Assembly (NCBI GenBank): GCA_902729315.2
Contig: LR746279.1
Coordinates: 535,001 to 599,000, forward strand
Source of the DNA: Spirodela intermedia
Taxonomy: Eukaryota > Streptophyta > Magnoliopsida > Alismatales > Araceae
Direction: 5' to 3'
DNA: 64,000 nucleotides
Position numbers and translations under genes: made by a program
In this document: positions 1 through 10,887 of the stretch, piece by piece
How positions within the stretch are numbered: the first letter of the stretch is position 1
How the letters are laid out: each line of letters begins with the position of its first letter
Notes under the pieces: model-generated
The model's input: the letters and a program-made list of their open reading frames with translations, nothing else
Database searches by the model: none
Told to the model about the DNA's origin: nothing

Positions 1-1486
1 CAGCTGGGCGCTGGGCCCACTAGAAGAGAGCGAGAGAGCCCAGTGGGTCCGTGGGCCTTCTCAGATAACCGCAGGGAGAGGGCGTCCCCACCCTCCAGAT
101 TGGACCGCTGCCAAGCCAATTGGGCCCGGTGGGCTGGCTCTGGACCCGCCCGACCCCTTTGAATCAATCCCTCTCTCTCTCTATCTCTATGGTGGCGGGG
201 CATAACCGCACGCATGGGGTTCGTCATTTATGGGCGGCCGTCCATGCTGCGATTTGCTGTCAGCCACCCGGCGGAGATGCTGGCTACGGCGGCTGATGCC
301 CGCCGACATTCTAGCCGATAGAACAGCACCCTTCTGCTCTCTCTCTCTCCCTATAAGTGGAACGGCGTCGGAGATATCGCCATCTGGCGGCGCCGACGGG
401 GTGTCGGTTCGCCGCCGCAGGGGGCGGGGGGCTCGTATCCGACGGGGTCGGTTCCTAGTCGCCGTCACTCGGTGGCACTGATTCGACTGCTCACCTAATT
501 CACCTGTCCGCCAGGTCGCTATCGTACCCGTTGAGAGTCTTATCAGGTCAACGAATGGTCCTCTTTCTTCTTCTTCCTCCTAGAGCGAGAGAGAGAGAGA
601 GAGAGAGATTTGGGCCGAAATATGGAGAAATGGGCACCGATAGGAACTGGACAGGGTCCATTATTCCTTTGAATGAGAAAAAACTCAGACATTGCAGTCG
701 GTTTTTTTTAGCATATAAAAATTATACGCTCATTCAAGTAAAAACCACGATTTCTCAAGGTTTTAAAAAAAAAAGAAAACACAGAAAATCTCTGCCCATC
801 TGAAATAAGATAAACATTTTTTAAAATAAAAATAAAAATCCAAAGTTCATTGAGATCATAAAAGCTGAACGAAGAAAACTGCTTCAGATGACTAAAGAGA
901 ACGTCTACTCGATCATCCTCATCCAGAAAAGGGAAGAACCAGGAAGATTCTAATGGTAGGGGCTATCAGATACCTGGAGGAGCTCCGAGCTGTACGCCGA
1001 TCTTCGAGGTCTTTAGGCACTGAAACCTCTGTAGGCGGTGGAGGAGGGCGATGGAGGAGGAGGCACTCAGGCAGCCACTGGGCCAATCCAGGTTCTACCT
1101 TTGAAACGCTGGGTATAGCAACAAAAAGCCATCAAACCCTAATCCGGCGGGGCATAGCAAGCACAGAGACTGGCATTGAACTAGCATCAATGGAGGATGA
1201 GCGGATAAGGAAGCTTACCCATGATTACATGGCCGAATTACTGAGCTCCCCTGCACTGGAAAATCAGAATGAATACATCATCGAACACTATCAAAAAGAG
1301 GTTCACGTCGTATGAACAACAATTGCAGTGGGAATGCATCTAAGGTGAAGGAAAAATGATCATCAGGCTACAAACCTAGACGTGCCCAGAAGATTTATCA
1401 TAAGAGAAAATGTGTGAGAGAAGGGGAACTGAAACACTGAATAAAGATATCCATGCTTTCAGGTGTACAAAACATTACAATCAAAG
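1..1486. other. 3' flank of RRP1, no certain gene
   Basis: No gene is recognised here. A (GA)n tract lies at about 586-608. An open frame on the plus strand at 953-1315 (120 codons) ends in a plausible-looking hydrophilic stretch that starts MEDERIRKL at about 1190, but I match it to no family and see no splice context, so it is left as unsupported. A telo-box-like AAACCCTAA sits near 1135. Confidence 0.5.
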
Positions 1487-3145
1487 TTATATTGAAAGAC
1501 TCTGCAGCTTCCGGAGGCGTTTGACTGCCGGGGAGATACTTTTCGAGCTCTTCCTTGCCTTCTTAACTGAGTTAGCCTTCATCTTCGCCTTTTTAACTGT
1601 TGGGGGAGACTCCTTGATGGGGCCAGGAAGTACTCCCTTTTTCAGGGCACTGCCTCGAGGAGTAGCTGACGGTGGTAATCTCAAGCTCTGAGGGGGTAGA
1701 GGACTATGAGGTTTCCAGACCAAATTGTTCTTCAGAGAAAACCGTACCCTCTTGACGCTACTATCCCCATTCTTTACAGCTGCGGTTCGCCCAGGAGAAC
1801 CATTAGTTTTAGAAACATGCACATTCGCGCTCTTGGCTCTTTTCCTCTTCTTCAATGTTGCAACTGGGGTGGCACCAGCTCCCGCACCAATTATTGCCAA
1901 GCCGGCCTCAGCAGCAACCTTCTCAAACTGCTTTTGAAGATTGGACATGACCATCTCGTCAAAAGAGACCAAATCTCCATCGGCGTTTACAATCTCTGTC
2001 AGATTTTCTCCGTTGTCTGTCAATCCATCACCACTGGCCGATGCTGACGACATTGTTACAGCAGGAGAGTCAATCACACCATTCTTCGTTGGCTTTGACT
2101 TCTTCCCACCGCTTGCGGTTGCTTTCTTGTTCTTCTTCCTTTTCTTTGAGTACGAATTATCAGGAGACCCCTCGGTACTTCCCATCTCCCCGTTAGCATG
2201 CTCAGTCGCCCCAGAGGGAACTGACGCGACAGCATCCTCTGAACCACCATTTTCAGGTAAAAATGAAACCGTGACACCTGAGCTTTCCAGATCCTTCTCT
2301 AATTTGAGGAAACCTTCGTGCAAACTGAACAAACCTTTTCTGTTTCCCTGGACAGTCTCATCGGAAGATGCTGATTGGAAAAACTTGCCGGCGAGGCCCA
2401 AACCAAGAGCGAGCTTTCCAAGCTTGTCAACATCCCCGACCAATTCCTCTCCATCCCCCTCTCCCACTCTGAAATGCTCCAAGTACTTTCTCCCGTTCTC
2501 AAGTAGACAACCAAAGAGATTACGCTTGATTTTGTTTGTGAGGACCTTGTCAGAAGAACTCTCCAGCACAGAAATGAAAGGCTTCAGAAGTTCCGCGACT
2601 ATTTCCGGCACAATAGGAAGAAAAACCTTCAACTCTTCCAAAAAAATATCCGTGATGTGGTAGTTCACACCCTGCGCCTGGCATTTATCGGCAGCGAGAA
2701 GCGATTTCTCAGACAAGATCCCGATCATACGTTCCGAGAGGTCACGATCCCAACCGTTCTTGCTCAGGAACAGAAATACATGGTGCACAAACCGCCTGAC
2801 AAGGAGGTAGAACTTGTCCATCCGGAGGTGGTCGATGCCGCTCCATTCGCGGCGGATGGTGACGACGAAGGCCTCGAGGTAACGCGCGGAGACAGAAGGT
2901 TCAAGGCTCACCAGTAGAGACGCCAGACGGTTCACGAGCTCCAACTGGACGGGAAGCTTGTCGGCGTGCCACATGCAGTAGAACAGCCCCTTCCAGATCT
3001 TGAGGAGGTCCTCGTCGGAGACGGCCGACGCCGTCGTCTGCGCCGAGAGCCAGCTCCTCAGGAGCCGCAGGGCGCGGTCCCTGGTGGCCCTGTTGCAGGA
3101 GGCCAGCTGCTTCGCCACGGCGGCGCTGGTCACAGCCGCGTCCAT
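1487..3145 (-). CDS. Ribosomal RNA processing protein 1 (RRP1/Nop52 family)
   Basis: This is a nucleolar factor for large-subunit pre-rRNA processing. The frame is a single exon. The start is set at the ATG at 3145 (MDAAVTSAAVAKQLASC); the frame stays open 51 codons upstream, but that part reads as leader translation and lies by the telo-box. The product is 552 aa. Residues ~1-215 form the Nop52 domain, with the typical helical repeat, a WKGLFYCMWHADK stretch and an LRMDKFYLLVRRFV stretch. The rest is a low-complexity Ser/Lys-rich tail with several basic clusters (KKRKKNKK, LKKRKRAKS) that suit nucleolar targeting. It ends SPAVKRLRKLQSLSI. It is transcribed divergently from the mitochondrial uL6 gene. 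The family call is firm; membership of a particular pre-60S particle is known from yeast and animal homologues, not from this sequence. Confidence 0.9.
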   Translation of the reverse strand: MDAAVTSAAVAKQLASCNRATRDRALRLLRSWLSAQTTASAVSDEDLLKIWKGLFYCMWHADKLPVQLELVNRLASLLVSLEPSVSARYLEAFVVTIRREWSGIDHLRMDKFYLLVRRFVHHVFLFLSKNGWDRDLSERMIGILSEKSLLAADKCQAQGVNYHITDIFLEELKVFLPIVPEIVAELLKPFISVLESSSDKVLTNKIKRNLFGCLLENGRKYLEHFRVGEGDGEELVGDVDKLGKLALGLGLAGKFFQSASSDETVQGNRKGLFSLHEGFLKLEKDLESSGVTVSFLPENGGSEDAVASVPSGATEHANGEMGSTEGSPDNSYSKKRKKNKKATASGGKKSKPTKNGVIDSPAVTMSSASASGDGLTDNGENLTEIVNADGDLVSFDEMVMSNLQKQFEKVAAEAGLAIIGAGAGATPVATLKKRKRAKSANVHVSKTNGSPGRTAAVKNGDSSVKRVRFSLKNNLVWKPHSPLPPQSLRLPPSATPRGSALKKGVLPGPIKESPPTVKKAKMKANSVKKARKSSKSISPAVKRLRKLQSLSI

Positions 3146-3690
3146 GGCCGCCAAGCAGAATCCGAGAAGGATCTGAAGCCGCAACCTCTGATATGCCGCT
3201 GCAAATCGCCGGGACGAGGCACATAAAGAAAACCCTAGCCTCGTCGAAACAGACGACCGACGACAACTCCGTCGCACTATAATGGGCCAACAACCCATTA
3301 ATTAGGCCCATTAAGCGCATCGGCCCCACGATCCGAATCCTTTCCCGCCTAGTAGACATTTGAATCCGGCGACTTTCTTCAAGAAAAATAAGAAAATAAT
3401 AAATTGGAATTATTTATCCAATTGAAATCCCTTAAATTTAAAAATAATCCCATCTGCCCAAAATTAGATATTTATATTTCATTATAAAATTTAAAATGAA
3501 TAAATAGATATTTATTGCTAATTTACGATATAAGTATAATTAGAGTTGTTATGGGCCTCTAGGTGGGGGCGGCTCAGATTGGGTGCGGGGCGAGGATGGG
3601 CTGGACTCGGCCGAGCCGGTCGACCCGGCCCACGCCGAGACGGGAAAAGTTTCTCCTTTCTGTTTCTGCGAGAAACCCTAGACCAGAGGA
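3146..3690. promoter_or_regulatory. Divergent RRP1/uL6m promoter with site II and telo-box motifs
   Basis: The gap between the two divergent genes holds site II elements (TGGGCY) at 3283-3288, 3305-3310, 3552-3557, 3597-3602 and 3627-3632, and telo-boxes (AAACCCTAG) at 3230-3238 and 3673-3681, one near each gene's leader. The site II plus telo-box pairing is known from plant ribosomal-protein and other translation genes. Between them, 3370-3540 is AT-rich. Transcription start sites are inferred, not seen. Confidence 0.6.
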
Positions 3691-3937
3691 GAGGGAGAAG
3701 CAGCAGTAATCCTCTTGGAGGAGAAGCCCTAGCTCGCGCGTCGGGCGGGAAGGAGCGGTACGAGGAGTGTCGCTAGAACTCTCTTACCCTCCGCGCCTCG
3801 CTTTCTCTCTATACATCTCTTCTTCTCGTTACGTTTCGCAAGCGGAGGAACGTAATCTGGGGAGCGCATCTCCCGTTGGTCTTCCGGCGTGTTGCGTGGA
3901 GATCTTCCTCCTACACTCATTGGCGCAGTATACGGCG

Positions 3938-5470
3938 GTATGTTTCCGTGCTCGATGCCTCTTGCTGCACAGTTTGGTTTCGTTTTTTTGATCGTTCGAA
4001 TGTCGTACGTCGCGGCCGTGGCGCGGCAAATATCTATCCTGCTTCCTATCGATCCCTTTAGGCTAAAATGTTGAAAGAATTTTCATTCCTGCTGTATCTA
4101 ATGTGCGAATCGGCGTGCTGAGGTATTTATCGCAAGTGTTTTCATATTTCTGTTAACTAGATTTTTCCTCCGGTGAATGTAATACATTCGTGATTCTGCC
4201 CATACGTTGCGTGATCAGTGCAATAAATTCACCGATCTAGGTGCAGAATTTCTAGTAAACGCTGAAATTACGCTGTTTATTTGGAATGCGCGCTTGATAA
4301 GAAATGAGATGTGAAAAATAACGGATTAGAAAAAAAAAAACCTGCGATGGAGATAGTGAGTGACGATCGGCAGTTGGGTATGTTGAGTGAAGATGTCGCA
4401 CAAAAAAATGCAGTTATGTTCATTGGGGAAGAAGCTGATTTCATTGAAGAAGCTATAGTCATCTACGGATCGATTCCAACGTTTTGAAAATTTGGTAATT
4501 AATGATTGTATTTGTTAGAAAAAATCACATGTTGGTGATAGCTTATTCGTACACTGGTTTCCATCAGTCAAAGTTGGTGGTGATCCATTTCATACTACTC
4601 CAGTCATTTGGGAAGAAGCAGTTTCCATTGAAGAAAGTATCCTCCTACTGATCATGATTCATGATTGGCTTCATTAATTAATCTCACAGGTTGTCGATAC
4701 TTTGGTTCAATCTCGGTTTTCTGTTGGTCAGAACTAATCAGTGGCGATCCATCTCACGCAACTCCAGCAATTTGGGAAGATTTTTTTTGCATCGAAGAAA
4801 ACATTGGAAGAAAATATTGTTCTGCGTATCCGAACCCTCTGAGTGTATAAACTTTAATGATTCTTGATCGACCTTGCTGGTTATAATCTGATGTTGCGGA
4901 TGATATAGCTTTTACCCTGGTTTCCACTGGTCAGACATGATGGCGGTCCATCTCATGCAGCACCCATCGGTCAGAGAGAAGTCGGTTTGATCGCAGTAAG
5001 CATTCTTCTGCAAAATCGAATTCTCTGAAAATCTTTAATGGCTCATAATCGCCCCTGTTAAGTAAAATCAATCGTTGCAGATTATCTGTTTCATACCTTG
5101 GTTTCCATTAGTCGTGAGATTGTCGGAATCCATGTCAGGCAACTCCAGTCAAATGGGAGGAAGTTCAAGAAAATAATTTAAGTTTGTATGCTGCTTTCTA
5201 GTAGATAGACTAGATGATGATATTTAACATATCACTCCTGCAATTTCGGAAGAATTTGACTTCATCGGGTGCTTTGGTCAAACTCACTGTTCTTGGTCAC
5301 AGGGATCGACATGGATTCTTGCCGTGCAACAACTTGTCATAAATCTCTGCCGATTGTTAATGCCGCCAGAGTTGGATGAACAAATCAGATGAAACAGTTC
5401 TATGAGAAACTGAATTCTAGTCAATTGGAATGTAAATGGGTAGGGTTGACTTCCTGATTTCCTTCGACAG
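3938..5470 (+). repeat. Leader intron of uL6m containing degenerate ~160-200 bp repeats
   Basis: A strong donor (GTATGT at 3938) and an acceptor (TTCGACAG ending at 5470) bound a probable 1.5 kb 5'-UTR intron. Inside it, a diverged unit recurs at about 4400, 4558, 4716, 4919, 5100 and 5225. Each copy carries a variant of GGTTTCCA..GGTCAG, then GATCCATCTCA, CAACTCCAG and TTTGGGAAGAAG. Copies differ at many positions, so this is an old tandem array rather than a fresh expansion. Confidence 0.6.
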
Positions 5471-5491
5471 GTAGCTCGAAGCGTAGAGGAG

Positions 5492-5800
5492 ATGGAATCC
5501 AAGTTTTTCAGGTTTCTGAAGGTGGTGGGCGTTGGGTACAAGGCCAGAGCGGAGGCGGAGGGCCGCCTGCTGCTCCTGAAGCTGGGTTACAGCCACGAAG
5601 TGGAGTTGACTGTGCCACCGGCTGTCCGGGTATTCTGTTTCAAGCCCAACGTGATCTGCTGTACAGGCATCGACAAGCAGCGGGTGCACCAGTTCGCCGC
5701 CACTGTCCGCAGCTGCAAGCCCCCCGAGGTCTACAAGGGCAAGGGGATTATGTACCTTGATGAGGTGATCAAGAAGAAACAGGGAAAGAAGTCAAAGTGA
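5492..5800 (+). CDS. Mitochondrial ribosomal protein uL6 (L6), nuclear-encoded
   Basis: This is a structural protein of the mitochondrial large ribosomal subunit. The intact single coding exon gives 102 aa and lines up end to end with the plant 'L6 family' protein, which is itself about half the length of bacterial L6 because it keeps only the C-terminal rRNA-binding domain. Visible marks are FLKVVGVGYKARAE near the N-terminus, LGYSHEVELTVPP, and the L6 signature around PEVYKGKGI; the C-terminus is KKKQGKKSK. The ATG lies 21 nt after the leader-intron acceptor. No cleavable presequence is visible, which matches the known homologues. Divergent neighbour: RRP1. Confidence 0.95.
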   Translation: MESKFFRFLKVVGVGYKARAEAEGRLLLLKLGYSHEVELTVPPAVRVFCFKPNVICCTGIDKQRVHQFAATVRSCKPPEVYKGKGIMYLDEVIKKKQGKKSK

Positions 5801-8035
5801 CGGCTCCCTCCCTCACAATCGGTGGGCTACAGTCAGATGGGTAGGCTTCTCTCTCTTTCTCTCTCTATCTCCCTCTCTTTCTCTCTCTACTCTGTACTTT
5901 TAAGTCTTATTTTTATCTGGGTTTGGAGATTTCTCTGTGGTTGAGGATCAGTTGCGTTCCATAGTGGAGCCGGGAGGCGCTATATTGGGTATTTGTTTCT
6001 CGAATAGCTAGAGTCCGGTAAATTTCCAAGAAGAAAGAGGGTGAGAAGTCCAAGAGAGGGGCCTTCTCAATGGGTAGACTTTCCTGTTCTTCCATTCCCT
6101 TCCCAGAAATAAATGAATTTCTAACTTGCCTCTCTCTCTCTCTCTCGCTCGCTCTCTTTCTATCTCTCTCTATCTCTCTTTCTCTCTCCCTCTCTCTCTC
6201 CCTCACTCTCTCCCTCTCTCTCTGTCTCTCTCTCTTTCTCTCTCTCTCTGTCTATCTCTCTCCCCCTCTCTCTTTTCGGGCTACATTTTAAAACCCGGGC
6301 CTGGATTTTTCGGGCCGGGCTCTTCCTGCCTCCCATGGGTCTATTCAGATCCGGAGGTGGAAAAGAAGAGATCTGGAGAGGAAGCAGTCAAATCTTTCAC
6401 GACCGAAAGCGGCGGCGGCGGCGCCGGTGCCGGTGCTGGTGGCCGGAGGAAGATGTGGGAAAAGGAGCTCCGCCGCCGCACTTTCACCGGTGGGCGGCGG
6501 CCCGTCTTCATGCAGGTCACGCAGGACGATAATGACCGGCGGCGCCCTCACGCCGTCCGTCTGCGGTCCCTTTATTTCCAATGGGAACGAAAAGGTGGCG
6601 ATGGCGGTGGCGGGGCCGCGGTCGTCGGCGACCCCACAGGCCGATTAGGGCCCGTCATTTTTTCATGGCCCAGGCCGAGCCCGGATTCATCTTTTACTAC
6701 TACGGAAAAAAATAATATTTCCTACCATCCTTTATACGCCTACATCAAAGGGTATAAATACATGATATTCATAATTATTTTAAATTATTTTAGTCTAATA
6801 AATAAAATAAAATAGACCGATATTTATAAAAAAACCCAACTAAATTGAACTACGAGAGATGAGCTCCCAAATCCTCCGATAAACCCTCTCTTTTTCTCAC
6901 GTGCAAACGTCTCGTACATCGACGTGGCAATCTTTCCGTCACTGAGACGGCCGAATATTCCAGCGTTTCTAAAGATTCTCCTCCTCCCGGGTCACGTGAG
7001 TCATTCGAAGTTCGAGCTTTCCTTAACGGAGCGGGTCTTTGGGCCAGCCCAAATCTCACGTCCGTAGTACGTGAATGGTCCCAAACAAGGTGTTGATGAC
7101 GTCATCTGATGACGTAAGTCCACAAATAAAGTTCGTCATTTATATTTCCAATGGATTTGTCGTATTATTTTTCGTCCATTTATTGATGTCGGTGACGTAT
7201 TTGGATCCGAACATCGCGGCCAATGGGCATTCGACAGCTCAGCAGGCCGTCCAAGTATCAGCCAGGATGCTGACCAATGGGGCATGTGTCATCCGTCACG
7301 TGTTCCACGTCGATGGATGTCGGCCACGTGGGAAATTATTAAAAAATCTTAGATTCCCCGTCGAATTACGTTAATACCTACAAATTCTTTTTAGTCGCGG
7401 CGCCGTAAAATACGACCAAGCAGCTTCCATTATATTATACTCGACGTGTCGGCGCCAGCAGCCTTCGTTCGGAAGGTCAACGCCGACTCTGATCATTTCC
7501 CATGGAATGCTTCAATCCGAAGGAGAAAGAAAACGATAGAGAGAGAGAGAGAGAGATTGGAGTGGACCCTAGACTCGTAATCTATGTTTTACTAAAATCT
7601 AGATACATCCCGAATCAGAAACACTGTGGGCCATGAATGATGTAGAGAGAGAAAGAGACAGAGAGAGAGAGAGGAGCCGGGAGAGTCGTAGTCAACGCAG
7701 ACCGTAAGAGGAAGAGATATTATTAGGCCATAAGAGAGAAGCTAAAAGCGCAGGTGGGGGTATCGACATCGGCACGTGTGAGAGGGAAGAAGGCGCGTGC
7801 GGGGAGCGGTGTGTGAGGTTAATCGTGAAGGGGTAGAGGAAGGAGGGAGGAAAGGGGTGTGGACGGACACATAGAGAGAGAAGGTAGAGAGAGAGAGATT
7901 GTCTGGCGGGTGTCACGAGGAACGTGCTCGTAGAATCTAGTGAGAGGTCGAGGACGAGCCGCGGAGTACTTTACCAGCCTCCACATTCCTCTCTCTCTCT
8001 CTCCACTTTCTTCCTCTCTCTACTGGTAGTTGTAC
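5801..8035. promoter_or_regulatory. Intergenic region: CT-rich tract, GC island, G-box/TGACG cluster
   Basis: A long CT-rich low-complexity tract fills 6130-6275. A GC-rich stretch at 6330-6660 is open in several frames on both strands, but none is recognised. Further right, five perfect G-boxes (CACGTG) occur at 6898-6903, 6993-6998, 7297-7302, 7325-7330 and 7773-7778, with a palindromic TGACGTCA at 7097-7104 and a second TGACG at about 7109. These are classic bZIP/bHLH sites upstream of the small gene at 8082. (GA)n tracts occur near 7535 and 7650. Confidence 0.5.
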
Positions 8036-8081
8036 TATATATATTGGGGAAGGTGGGGGTAGGGGGATTGGGTGGCGTATG

Positions 8082-8369
8082 ATGGATTGGTGGGAGAAGG
8101 CGGTCCTGCCGCCGGTGAAGCGAGCCTGGGTCGCCGTCGCCGCCGCCGCCGCTTCCCGAGCCAAGCCCGGTAGGAAGATCGGTGAGCCCTCTTCCTTCTT
8201 TCCTTCCCGGTGACATCTCTCTCTCTCTCTCTCTCTATCTCTATCTCTTGCCGGTCTAGTTTGTAGAGAGGGAAAGGGAGAGACTGGTTCGGAATTCCTA
8301 AATCGAATCGACGCTGGAGGATCGGATTCACGGAAGATCGACCTCTTTTTGGGGAAGGATAGGAACCCC

Positions 8370-8400
<31 letters not shown>

Positions 8401-8844
8401 CGCGGGTGGCGCCGCCGCTGCGCCGCCGCTGCGCCGCCGCAACGGTTGTCGGTGGGGTGGGGATGGTCGTTGACTGGGTTGTGCGTGTGGGCAGGGACGG
8501 GGATAGAGAAGCTGGAAGACGACGTGCAGACGTGCGAGTACGAGGACGTGCAGGTGATGTGGGAGATGCTGAGGACGGAGATGGAGATCTCCTCGCAGAG
8601 GCCCAAGCGCAGGCGCGCGCCCCTCGCCAAGGCCTTTGTCTGGTTCGACCGCCCGGCGGCGCCGCCACCGGCTCACGGAGGTCTATGCACAGAGCCCCGC
8701 GGAGGACGGCCGGAGAAGCGCGAGGTTCGCCGGCGCCGCCCTCTGCGTCGACCGCTGCCTCCCCAAGTGAACCACCACCACCGCCGCCGCCGGCGCCGCC
8801 TCCCCAGCTGTATAGACGCCCTCTCTCTCTCAATAGGTTCCTAG
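8082..8844 (+). CDS. Small plant-specific protein, MDWW..VQVMWEML family (unknown function)
   Basis: Two exons: 8082-8181 and 8495-8844, intron 8182-8494 with GTGAGC donor and GGGCAG acceptor, phase 1. Exon 1 begins MDWWEKAVLPPVKRAW, exon 2 GTGIEKLEDDVQTCEYEDVQ then VMWEMLRTEMEIS. I recall this N-terminus plus the DVQTC-YEDVQVMWEML block from small uncharacterised proteins across land plants; no function is assigned there. A KAFVWFDRP motif matches the usual C-terminal region. After that the frame runs on through an Arg/Pro-rich tail to 8844, which is longer and more repetitive than I expect, so the true 3' end could differ. A TATATATAT box at 8036-8044 sits only about 40 nt before the ATG. 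About 149 aa as drawn. Confidence 0.7.
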
Positions 8845-9083
8845 AGGGGAAGCGCAGGAGCCCCATTGGAGGATCGCAGAGCGAGGTCGATCGACCTTGC
8901 CCACCTCTCGCAATGAGTGGCTTTTTCACGGTCTTCTTCTTCTTCTTCTTCTTCCCCTTCTCTGTTCCTCCCGCCGGTGAGTCTGGAGGAGGAAGACGAT
9001 ACATTCTGGTCATCTCTTCCCCCAAATAAGATGAACCCATTCAAGATGACTCAAGCCCACTCCGCCCCATCAGACCAAAACTT

Positions 9084-9143
<60 letters not shown>

Positions 9144-9647
9144 TCACAGAGAAAACCAGTCAAAACAATTATCAGCGGTAAAAAAAAAAACTAACAAAAA
9201 GGGAAGAAAATTAGAAAAGGGTACCTTGCGCAGAGTGCTTCTGAATAATTAAGTAAATGAATGAATAATCGGATGAAGATAACTGGCAGCAATTAAACTA
9301 CCCGAGAAATTCTCAGATTTTATAATAAAAATGTCGAAACTGTCCTCTGAATCCCTAGAAATCACGTATAGATTACACAGGGCATCTGCGGGCGTCATCG
9401 CGGAGGGCTACCCACCTCCTCTGTCGATTGATTAGCTTGCTATGTATATCTATATGTAACCGATGAGGAAGGGCTTACCAGAGCTTGAGGAGGCGTGTGG
9501 GCCCAAGAATTGTCCCTTCGGGCAGGTTGACCCCCGTTTTATTCACCGTATGCACCGAGACCAGATGGGTCAACGCCTGCGCCGCCCCGGGGGGGTGGGA
9601 GGGGGTGGGTTTGGAAAGATCAAAACTTTGCCCAGGAGGGAGGAGGG
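8845..9647. repeat. Intergenic, with (GA)n tract
   Basis: A (GA)n microsatellite fills 9084-9139. A TTC repeat at 8931-8950 and an A-rich stretch follow. No gene is seen. Confidence 0.6.
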
Positions 9648-10748
9648 TTACTCTTGGAAAGAGCGGAGGCATGCCTTTTCGAGCAGCGACGGCCAATCTT
9701 CCCCTAGCTGCCGGGGGTTCATCTCCAAGGCAACCCTGAGATCCAGCATCGACAGCGGACGACGGGTATTGGAAGATCCAGAAGTACTCAGTAGATGTAG
9801 GTCATTTTCTGGAGATACGGCGTTGACCATATTTCCATGAGATTGCTTCTTGAAGGCCCTGGGATTCACTGGTTCTTGCCCTGATCTTGCTCCCACCAGG
9901 TCAACGCAGGAGGTGATGATCCGCTTCAGGTAGGCGTCCAGACCGTTGTTCAAGAGATTGGCGCAGTCCACGGTGACGCCCTCCAGACCACGAGCTGCAG
10001 ATATCTGCTCCATGCGATTCCTCAGAGCTTCGGTGTCGCAGAGCTCGCCGGAGGAGAATCCGCCGGCGGTGATGGAGGTCGGTGTAGAGCGAGATCCACC
10101 GAGACTGGTCGGAAAGAATGAGATTCCCAGCGGCGCCATTATAGGACCTCGATCAGATTCTGCATCATCGAGAAAGGCGGCTTCTGGGGGATCATGCGAT
10201 GATGGCTTCTCAACCTGCTGCTTCTTCGCAGACGCCTCTGCGCCGCCTCGTTCCACTGCGGCAGCGGCGGCGACGTTGACCTTCCCGTTCAGCCTCAGGT
10301 GGCTGGGCTGATGATCCTTCGGTCTGTAGATCGTTGACCTGCTCCTGCGAGGTGACGAAGGCATGAAATCCCCATTCGCTGAGGCTGGAAAGGGGGAGTG
10401 ATGGAGGAAGTCGCTGGCTGAAGGGGATTTCTTCACGGCTGCTTTGTTCAGCTTCGGGGAGTCCCGGCCATGGGGGGACGGAGAAAGGAGCTTGGCCTGA
10501 GACGCATTCCAGAGGATCGAGCGGAGGAACCGGTTGTGCAGGGCGACATTCTCGAAGCCTAAAATCTCCAGGCAGACCGCGTCGAATTCAGCTTTTCTCA
10601 GCTTCTGGACCAGGAACCTGCTCAGATGACTGAAATAGCGCTGGGCTCTCTCGGGGCCGATCTTCGCAGCCATCTGCGACTGCAAATCTCTGAGGTTGAT
10701 ACGGGAGTTCTTCAGCGGCGGCGGCGGCGGCATTTCTCGACGCATCAA
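9648..10748 (-). CDS. SAGA complex subunit Ada1/Hfi1/Tada1-like
   Basis: This would be a core structural subunit of the SAGA histone-acetyltransferase coactivator. The single coding exon gives 366 aa (start MMRREMPPPPP; the internal Met at codon 6 is equally possible). The N-terminal SAGA-Tad1 domain at ~15-90 carries NLRDLQSQMAAKIGPERAQ and a YFSHLSRFLVQKLRK helix with FDAVCLEILG. The middle is Ser/Pro-rich. A histone-fold-like segment at ~240-290 reads LRNRMEQISAARGLEGVTVD then LLNNGLDAYLKRII. The C-terminus has LRVALEMNPRQLGEDWP, typical of plant ADA1a/b. A leader intron is likely: an acceptor (CCTGTAG) lies just upstream of the ATG and the shared donor at about 10906. It is divergent from ICMT across a long inverted repeat. 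Confidence 0.88.
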   Translation of the reverse strand: MMRREMPPPPPLKNSRINLRDLQSQMAAKIGPERAQRYFSHLSRFLVQKLRKAEFDAVCLEILGFENVALHNRFLRSILWNASQAKLLSPSPHGRDSPKLNKAAVKKSPSASDFLHHSPFPASANGDFMPSSPRRSRSTIYRPKDHQPSHLRLNGKVNVAAAAAVERGGAEASAKKQQVEKPSSHDPPEAAFLDDAESDRGPIMAPLGISFFPTSLGGSRSTPTSITAGGFSSGELCDTEALRNRMEQISAARGLEGVTVDCANLLNNGLDAYLKRIITSCVDLVGARSGQEPVNPRAFKKQSHGNMVNAVSPENDLHLLSTSGSSNTRRPLSMLDLRVALEMNPRQLGEDWPSLLEKACLRSFQE

Positions 10749-10887
10749 CTCATTTTCTCTACAGGGATCAGATCAGCGAGGCGAACTCCACAGTGACTGG
10801 CAGCAACAATGCCGGGCGGCTCCCATGCTCGAGCGGAGGGAGAAAAACCCTAGGGTCGCATACAAGAGGAAGAACTCGTCGGCCGAA

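Noticed and set aside
953-1315. 120-codon plus-strand frame with a plausible C-terminal stretch
   Set aside because: No family recognised, low-complexity Gly/Arg region in the middle, no splice or promoter support.
6126-6815. Long Ser/Leu frames over the CT tract and a GC-rich tail
   Set aside because: CT repeats stay open in several frames; the tail matches nothing.
7937-9040. Large minus-strand frames opposite the MDWW gene
   Set aside because: Antisense shadows of a GC-rich gene and GA/CT repeats; the plus strand has the recognisable family and a proper intron.
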